NCBI GenBank assembly: GCA_947588915.1
Contig: CANPZA010000057.1
Coordinates: 1 to 9,526 of the forward strand
Source: an uncultured Clostridia bacterium
Lineage (GTDB): Bacteria > Bacillota_A > Clostridia > TANB77 > CAG-508
Direction of reading: 5' to 3'
DNA: 9,526 bases
The first letter of the stretch is position 1. Each line of letters starts with the position of its first letter. Both the position numbers and the translations under genes were made by a program. This document shows positions 5,244 through 9,526 of the stretch, piece after piece. Under the pieces are notes generated by a model. The model saw only the letters and a list, made by a program, of their open reading frames with translations. It searched no databases and was not told the origin of the DNA.

Positions 5244-7409
5244 TTATATATACTCAAAAAATACTTTTTGCGTTTCTTTACTAATTTCAATTATTTTAAT
5301 ATTGCTTTCTAATAATGAATCTCCTGCTGCATTTGATACCCATTTTTTCATTTCTTCTGTGCTAACATATATTGTTATATTTTTTGATAGTCCCTTAAAC
5401 ATATCTGTATATGATAATTCTTCATTTATTTCCCATTTTCTTAAATCTAAACTTGTTAAAACTGAACAGTTTAAGAACATATATCTCATATCAGTTACAC
5501 TCTTTGTATTAAATTTACTTACATCTATATCTAGTAGATTTGTACATCCTCTAAACATCACAGACATATTTTCTACTTTACTTGTATCAAATTTTTCAGA
5601 ATCTATTTTTATCTTTTTTAAATTTGTACAATATTCAAACATGGATGCCATAGTTGTTACTTCACTGGTTTTAAAATTACTTATATCTAACTCTATTAAA
5701 TTTTTGTTGCCCAAAAACATAGAACTCATATTTGTCACTTTGCTTGTATCAAAACTACTTACATTTAAAGTTACTAATTGACTACATCCATAAAACATCG
5801 CTCCCATATTTGTTACTTCGCTTGTATCAAAGTTTCTTAAATCTAAAGTTGTTAATTGAGTACAATCTCTAAACATAGCTCCCATATTTGTTACACTGCT
5901 TGTATTAAAACTACTTATTATTTCTGCAATATCTAATTGATTAGATCCTCTAAACATCTCATACATATTTGTTACATTACTTGTATCAAATTTTTCATGA
6001 TTTATTTTTATTTTTTTTAAATTTGTGCCACCTTGAAACATGTTTGACATATCAGTTACTTCACTGGTTTCAAAATTACTCATATCTAACTCTGTTAAGT
6101 TTCCATCACCTAAAAACATCCATCTCATATTTTTTACTTTACTTGTATCAAAACTACTTATATCCAAACTTGTTAACTGACTACATTTATAAAACATACT
6201 CACCATACTCGTTACACAGCTTGTATCAAAGCTACCCAAATTTAAACTTGTTAAGCTACTACATCCATAAAACATAGTATCCATTTTTGTTACTTTGCTT
6301 GTATTAAAACCACTTACATCTAGTTTTTTTAATTGCTTACATTCATAAAACATAGTACTCATATCGATTACATTACTTGTATCTAAATTTTTTAAACCTT
6401 CTATTTTTACTTCTCCATTTACATTGTTTCCGATGTTTCTAAATAAATATGCTGAATCTTCATTTGCTACTACTTTTCCTCCATCACTTCCTATTGTTAC
6501 ATTATAATATGTTTCTTCTCCTACCACTTCTTCTGTATACCATGCCAATATATATCCTTTTTTTGTTGTTGATACATCCCAACAATTTTCTACTCCTGCT
6601 TTGTGTCCTTCTGTTGAATTTGTTATAGTTACACTTTTTATATTTTTTCTTTGTATATCTGTATTTCCTAAGAATCCTGCTTCTCCATAATTATCATTTA
6701 ATGCATTTACTAATGTCGTATATTCTCTTATATAATATTGTCCAAATATTTTCTCTTCTTCTTTTGTTCCTACTTGTACTTTTACCCACAAATAATAATA
6801 TCCTGTTGGCTGATTTACACTCATTATTGTTGCTTTTTGTTTATAGTTTGTTCCTGTTGACTCTGCTGTTTCATATTTTGAAGCTTCTGGTTTTTCGGTA
6901 TTACTTGTACTCCAGTAATATTTTATTGTCATACTTTCATTTTCTTCTACCTTTAAGTTTATTGCCGTTATTTCTACTTCCTGTACTTGTTTTACAGTTA
7001 AATCACTTTCTTTATCTGCCCTTATTATTATTTCATTATTCTTTCCTACATATGTTACTTTACCATCTTTATCTACTTCATATGCTCTCTTACTTGGAAA
7101 TATTACTAGATATTCTCCCTCTCCTATATCTTTTACTTCTACATTTGTATTTCCCGCTTTATCTACTTGTTCTTTTAATGTTTCTTCATTCATCACATCA
7201 TCCTTTAATGCTAAAACTGCTAGTTCAACAGCTTCTTTTTCTTTTGCTATTTCTGTTTCTTCTTTTGCTTTTATTGCCTTAGTTATTATTCCATTTTCTC
7301 CAAATAGCATTCCTATTGTTATCCCTGCTAATATTAAAAGAACGATAATTGTTATTACAAGTGCAATTAATGTTATACCCCTATTAGAATTGGATTTTAA
7401 TTTTATCAT
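5244..7409 (-). CDS. Prepilin-like surface protein with 13 DUF285/BspA-type repeats
   Basis: The 721-residue protein starts with a short basic leader ending in RG (residues 10-11), then ITLIALVITIIVLLILAGI, a type IV prepilin-like (class III) signal and membrane helix. A charged helix (about 40-75) follows, then an uncharacterised Lys/Glu/Thr-rich region (about 80-335). From about 341 to 676 there are 13 repeats, mostly 26 residues, of the form FDTSxVTNMxxMFxGCxxLxxLDxS, the DUF285 repeat common in BspA-like surface proteins. Such proteins are usually extracellular and adhesive or antigenic. The +5 Glu of true pilins is replaced by Ala, as is common in clostridial pseudopilin-like proteins. 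AGGAGG precedes the start. The long gene is read in one frame with no in-frame CGG. No sortase motif is seen. The ligand is unknown. Confidence 0.85.
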   Translation of the reverse strand: MIKLKSNSNRGITLIALVITIIVLLILAGITIGMLFGENGIITKAIKAKEETEIAKEKEAVELAVLALKDDVMNEETLKEQVDKAGNTNVEVKDIGEGEYLVIFPSKRAYEVDKDGKVTYVGKNNEIIIRADKESDLTVKQVQEVEITAINLKVEENESMTIKYYWSTSNTEKPEASKYETAESTGTNYKQKATIMSVNQPTGYYYLWVKVQVGTKEEEKIFGQYYIREYTTLVNALNDNYGEAGFLGNTDIQRKNIKSVTITNSTEGHKAGVENCWDVSTTKKGYILAWYTEEVVGEETYYNVTIGSDGGKVVANEDSAYLFRNIGNNVNGEVKIEGLKNLDTSNVIDMSTMFYECKQLKKLDVSGFNTSKVTKMDTMFYGCSSLTSLNLGSFDTSCVTSMVSMFYKCSQLTSLDISSFDTSKVKNMRWMFLGDGNLTELDMSNFETSEVTDMSNMFQGGTNLKKIKINHEKFDTSNVTNMYEMFRGSNQLDIAEIISSFNTSSVTNMGAMFRDCTQLTTLDLRNFDTSEVTNMGAMFYGCSQLVTLNVSSFDTSKVTNMSSMFLGNKNLIELDISNFKTSEVTTMASMFEYCTNLKKIKIDSEKFDTSKVENMSVMFRGCTNLLDIDVSKFNTKSVTDMRYMFLNCSVLTSLDLRKWEINEELSYTDMFKGLSKNITIYVSTEEMKKWVSNAAGDSLLESNIKIIEISKETQKVFFEYI
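5367..6390 (-). repeat. Thirteen tandem ~78-bp (26-codon) DUF285 repeats with a 399-bp higher-order period
   Basis: Conserved Met-Phe pairs fall at residues 353, 379, 405, 431, 457, 485, 512, 538, 564, 590, 618, 644 and 670. The spacing is 26 except for 28 before residues 485 and 618 and 27 before 512. The odd 28-residue units recur exactly 133 residues apart. In the DNA, ACTTCACTGGTT occurs at 5659 and 6058, 399 bp apart, so a five-unit block has been duplicated. Confidence 0.85.
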
Positions 7410-7829
7410 TTATTTTCCTCCTATCTTTAGTTTATTAATTATCACTTTTAGTTTTATTTCTTTTGTTTCGTTTTATTTTTACTTTGTATCATTATTTTTA
7501 ATTTTATTATTAACTACTCAAAATAATTGTATACATTCATTTTTTCGCTTTTCTATTTTTCAATGTTTTACTATTACTTTCACTTTTGATTATGTTTATA
7601 TGTTATTATAACTTCACCTTTTTGTCAAGCAGTTTTTATTTTTTATTTCAGCCCGTAAAACTTATTAAAAGTTCATATATCAAACTTTAAGAAATTTTCT
7701 ATTTATAACAATTACTAATTTAAAATTTAATACATAATACATTTTTAATAAAATATCGAAAAAATGTTTGACTTTTTATTTTAATATGCTATAATAAGTA
7801 CAAATGTTTGGATATGTGGTGATAAATAT
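7410..7829. other. AT-rich intergenic region between divergent genes
   Basis: About 420 bp has no supportable gene. It holds the ribosome binding site of the repeat protein next to 7409 and the radical SAM promoter near 7768-7795. Possible minus-strand promoter elements are TTGACA (7628-7623) and TATAAT (7610-7605), but their 12-nt spacing is too short; TTGACA with a weaker TAACAT 17 nt on is an alternative. If used, the repeat-protein mRNA would have a leader of about 190 nt. I see no recognisable riboswitch in it. Confidence 0.5.
7768..7795 (+). promoter_or_regulatory. Promoter of the radical SAM operon
   Basis: TTGACT (7768-7773) and TATAAT (7790-7795) are separated by 16 nt, about 35 nt before the ATG at 7830. 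GGTGAT (7818-7823) is the ribosome binding site. Confidence 0.75.
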
Positions 7830-9133
7830 ATGGAAATATTTGATAAATTAAAGATTTTAGCAGACTCCGCAAAATATGATGCATCTTGTAGCTCTAGTCG
7901 GAAGTAATAGAAAAAATCAAACAAATGGAATTGGAAATGGAAATGTATCTGGCATATGTCATAGTTGGGGTTCAGATGGTAGATGCATTTCTCTTCTTAA
8001 AATATTATTTAGTAATTCTTGTATGTATGATTGTAAATATTGTATTAATAGATGTTCTAATAATGTAAAAAGGGCCACTTTCACCCCTCAAGAAATTGCT
8101 GATTTAACTATTAATTTCTATAAAAGAAATTACATAGAAGGTCTTTTCTTAAGCTCTGCTGTTATTAAATCTCCTGACTATACTATGGAGATGTTAGTAA
8201 AAACTGTCTCTATTTTAAGAAATGAATATAACTTTAATGGATATATTCATTGTAAAACTATTCCTCGGTTGTAGTCGTGAATTAATTGCTAAATTAGGCA
8301 TTTTAGTAGATAGGCTTAGCATTAATATAGAACTTCCATCAAATGATAGTTTAAAACTACTTGCACCACAAAAAGAAAAAAATGGTATTTTAGAGCCTAT
8401 GAACTATGTATCTAAAAATATTAAAATTAATAAATTAGATAAAAGTAAATTTAAGCCAAAATTTGTTCCAGCAGGTCAAACCACTCAACTAATTGTTGGT
8501 GCAACACCAGAAAGTGATTTAAAAATCCTAAAACTTTCAGAAGGTCTATATAATAAACTAAATTTAAAAAGAGTTTATTATTCTGCATATGTAAGTGTAA
8601 ACCAAGATAAAAACCTGCCAACTTTAGAATCTCCTCCTTTACTTCGTGAAAATCGACTATATCAAGCAGATTGGTTACTTAGATTTTATGGATTTAAAGC
8701 TGATGAATTATTAAATGATACTCATCCTAATTTTAATCATATGTTAGACCCCAAATGTGATTGGGCTTTAAGAAATATAGATAAATTTCCAATTGAAATA
8801 AATACAGCAGATTATTTTTCGCTTCTTAGAATTCCAGGCATTGGAATTATCTCTGCTAAAAAAATAATTAAGGCTAGGCGTGAGTTTTTGCTAGATTTTA
8901 CTTCTTTAAAAAAACTTGGTGTTGTTTTAAAAAGAGCAAAATATTTTATTACTTGTAAAGGAAAATATTTTGATAAGATTTATCATTTTGAACCTAATTT
9001 CATTGAAACAAACTTAATATATCAAGAAAGGTATGAAACTTTTCCAAATAAGAGTTTTAAACAATTATCTATTTTTGATGACTTACTTCCTTCTAAGGAG
9101 GATAAAATAAAATGTCTAACTGGAAACTTATAA
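7830..9133 (+). CDS. Radical SAM protein of the putative DNA modification/repair family, read through two +1 frameshifts at CGG
   Basis: This belongs to the family annotated as putative DNA modification/repair radical SAM protein (TIGR03916 type), whose reaction is unknown. Starting at ATG 7830 and skipping the C of two CGG codons (7899, 8266) gives 433 residues, close to the family length. The N-terminus MEIFDKLKILADSAKYDASC joins SSSGSNRKN across the first site. Next come ICHSW and DGRCISLLKIL, then the 4Fe-4S motif CMYDCKYC (CxxxCxxC) and RATFTPQEIADL. The second site joins HCKTIP to GCSREL. A helix-hairpin-helix DNA-binding segment (INTADYFSLLRIPGIGIISA) lies near the C-terminus. The zero frame stops two codons after the first CGG; in the second frame TAG comes one codon after the second. 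Both Gly residues fit the family. It overlaps the next gene by 22 nt, a standard pairing. Confidence 0.92.
7899..7901 (+). other. First +1 frameshift site (CGG) in the radical SAM gene
   Basis: The context is AGT CGG A, codon 24. The protein resumes as S-(C)-G-S-N-R-K-N, the family's CSSSGS block. Unshifted, the next codons are AAG TAA. Confidence 0.9.
8266..8268 (+). other. Second +1 frameshift site (CGG) in the radical SAM gene
   Basis: The context is CCT CGG T. The protein resumes as I-P-(C)-G-C-S-R-E-L. Unshifted, the next codons are TTG TAG. The local sequence CGGTTGT is the same as at the trmB site. Confidence 0.9.
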
Positions 9134-9526
9134 ATAAAACTTATTTGTATGATGGCACTTTCGAGGGATTTTTAACAATTGTTTTCGATACTTATTCAAA
9201 TAAGACCTTACCACAAAAAATTTTTCAACAAGAAGATTATATACCAAACTTTTTAGATAATATTATTTATATTAAAACAGATTTTGAAAAATCAAAAAGA
9301 GTATTTTCTGGAATAGAAAAAAATATTGGATATGATGGTCTTTATAATAGCTATTATGCTTTTCTTTCTAACAATAAAGAAAAAGAAATCAATATATTAA
9401 AATATTTATGTGATGGATTTTGTATTGGCCCAAAAATAAATAATAGAATTACTATTTCTTATGTATATAAAGTAATCAATATGAGAAAATATTCTCTTTC
9501 TGAATGTCATAAACTAAAAGGTCTTC
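9112..9526 (+). CDS. DUF4130-type partner of the radical SAM protein (probable DNA metabolism protein), truncated by the window edge
   Basis: The visible 138 codons start MSNWKLINKTYLYDGTFEGF and match the family annotated as probable DNA metabolism protein (TIGR03915/DUF4130 type). Other recognisable blocks are LTIVFDTY, YIKTDFEKSKRVFSGI, YYAFLS and GPKINN, ending at ECHKLKGL. Its genes almost always sit beside the radical SAM gene found here. The start is ATG 9112 with AAGGAGG about 8 nt upstream inside the radical SAM gene, so the two overlap by 22 nt and are probably translationally coupled. No CGG is present in the visible part. The biochemical role is not known, and the C-terminal part lies outside the window. 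Confidence 0.88.
   Translation, partial: MSNWKLINKTYLYDGTFEGFLTIVFDTYSNKTLPQKIFQQEDYIPNFLDNIIYIKTDFEKSKRVFSGIEKNIGYDGLYNSYYAFLSNNKEKEINILKYLCDGFCIGPKINNRITISYVYKVINMRKYSLSECHKLKGL

Noticed and set aside
5302..7282. Several plus-strand open frames of 100-190 codons within the repeat-protein gene
   Set aside because: They are antisense to the repetitive minus-strand gene, rich in Leu, Phe and Ser, and mirror its 78-bp period.
7410..7610. A riboswitch in the long leader of the repeat protein
   Set aside because: The leader is A/T-rich and mostly unstructured by eye, with no conserved core such as that of c-di-GMP switches.
652..8268. Sequencing or assembly error as the cause of the seven extra Cs
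   Set aside because: None lies in a C homopolymer, the flanks share nothing beyond A/T before CGG, all seven occur at one codon in frame, and out-of-frame CGG causes no break. Raw reads would still be worth checking, since I cannot see them.
652..8268. Simple reassignment of CGG to another amino acid
   Set aside because: A triplet reassignment would keep the frame; here the frame changes by one base at every site.

Overview
The window is very AT-rich (about a quarter G+C by eye), with strong AGGAGG-type ribosome binding sites and near-consensus TTGNNN-N16/17-TATAAT promoters. It carries a sporulation pair (cwlJ-gerQ), an anaerobe-style thioredoxin system, a radical-SAM/DUF4130 pair and a prepilin-like surface protein. 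Together these point to a spore-forming, low-GC Clostridia-type Firmicute, probably an uncultured gut lineage (inference).

Layout, left to right. A minus-strand promoter reads out of the left edge. trmB (minus, 126-789) is divergent from an RluA-type pseudouridine synthase (plus, 921-1814). The RluA gene meets tail-to-tail, with a 4-nt overlap, a minus-strand operon ogt-trxB-trxA (3506 down to 1811). Next comes the minus-strand spore germination operon cwlJ-gerQ (4390 down to 3570). A YcxB-like membrane protein (plus, 4563-5090) converges on a 721-residue prepilin-like protein with 13 DUF285/BspA-type repeats (minus, 5244-7409), and the two share a bidirectional terminator at 5180-5220. After about 420 bp without a gene, a strong promoter drives a radical SAM protein (plus, 7830-9133) and its usual partner, which runs off the right edge.

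The central observation is that four otherwise well-conserved genes (trmB, trxB, cwlJ, radical SAM) do not read in one frame. They are interrupted at seven places, and every interruption has the same form: an in-frame CGG codon at which the correct protein resumes one base later. The C is skipped and GGN is read as a conserved glycine. All four glycine codons (GGT, GGA, GGC, GGG) occur at these sites. The 148-residue cwlJ needs three such shifts and the radical SAM gene two. No in-frame CGG read as an ordinary codon was found in any gene of the window, whereas CGT, CGA, AGA and AGG are used for arginine and CGG occurs freely out of frame. The codons before the shift have nothing in common and mostly could not re-pair after slipping. 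This suggests that CGG itself, or the quadruplet CGGN, is the signal: a lineage in which CGG has lost its arginine tRNA and is decoded as +1 frameshift/Gly. I know of no description of such a system, and I treat it as the main candidate for undescribed biology here.

Biologically the genes are mostly housekeeping (tRNA m7G, rRNA/tRNA pseudouridine, alkylation repair, thiol redox) plus spore germination and one surface protein. The shifts therefore fall in genes expected to be functional, not in decaying or mobile DNA.
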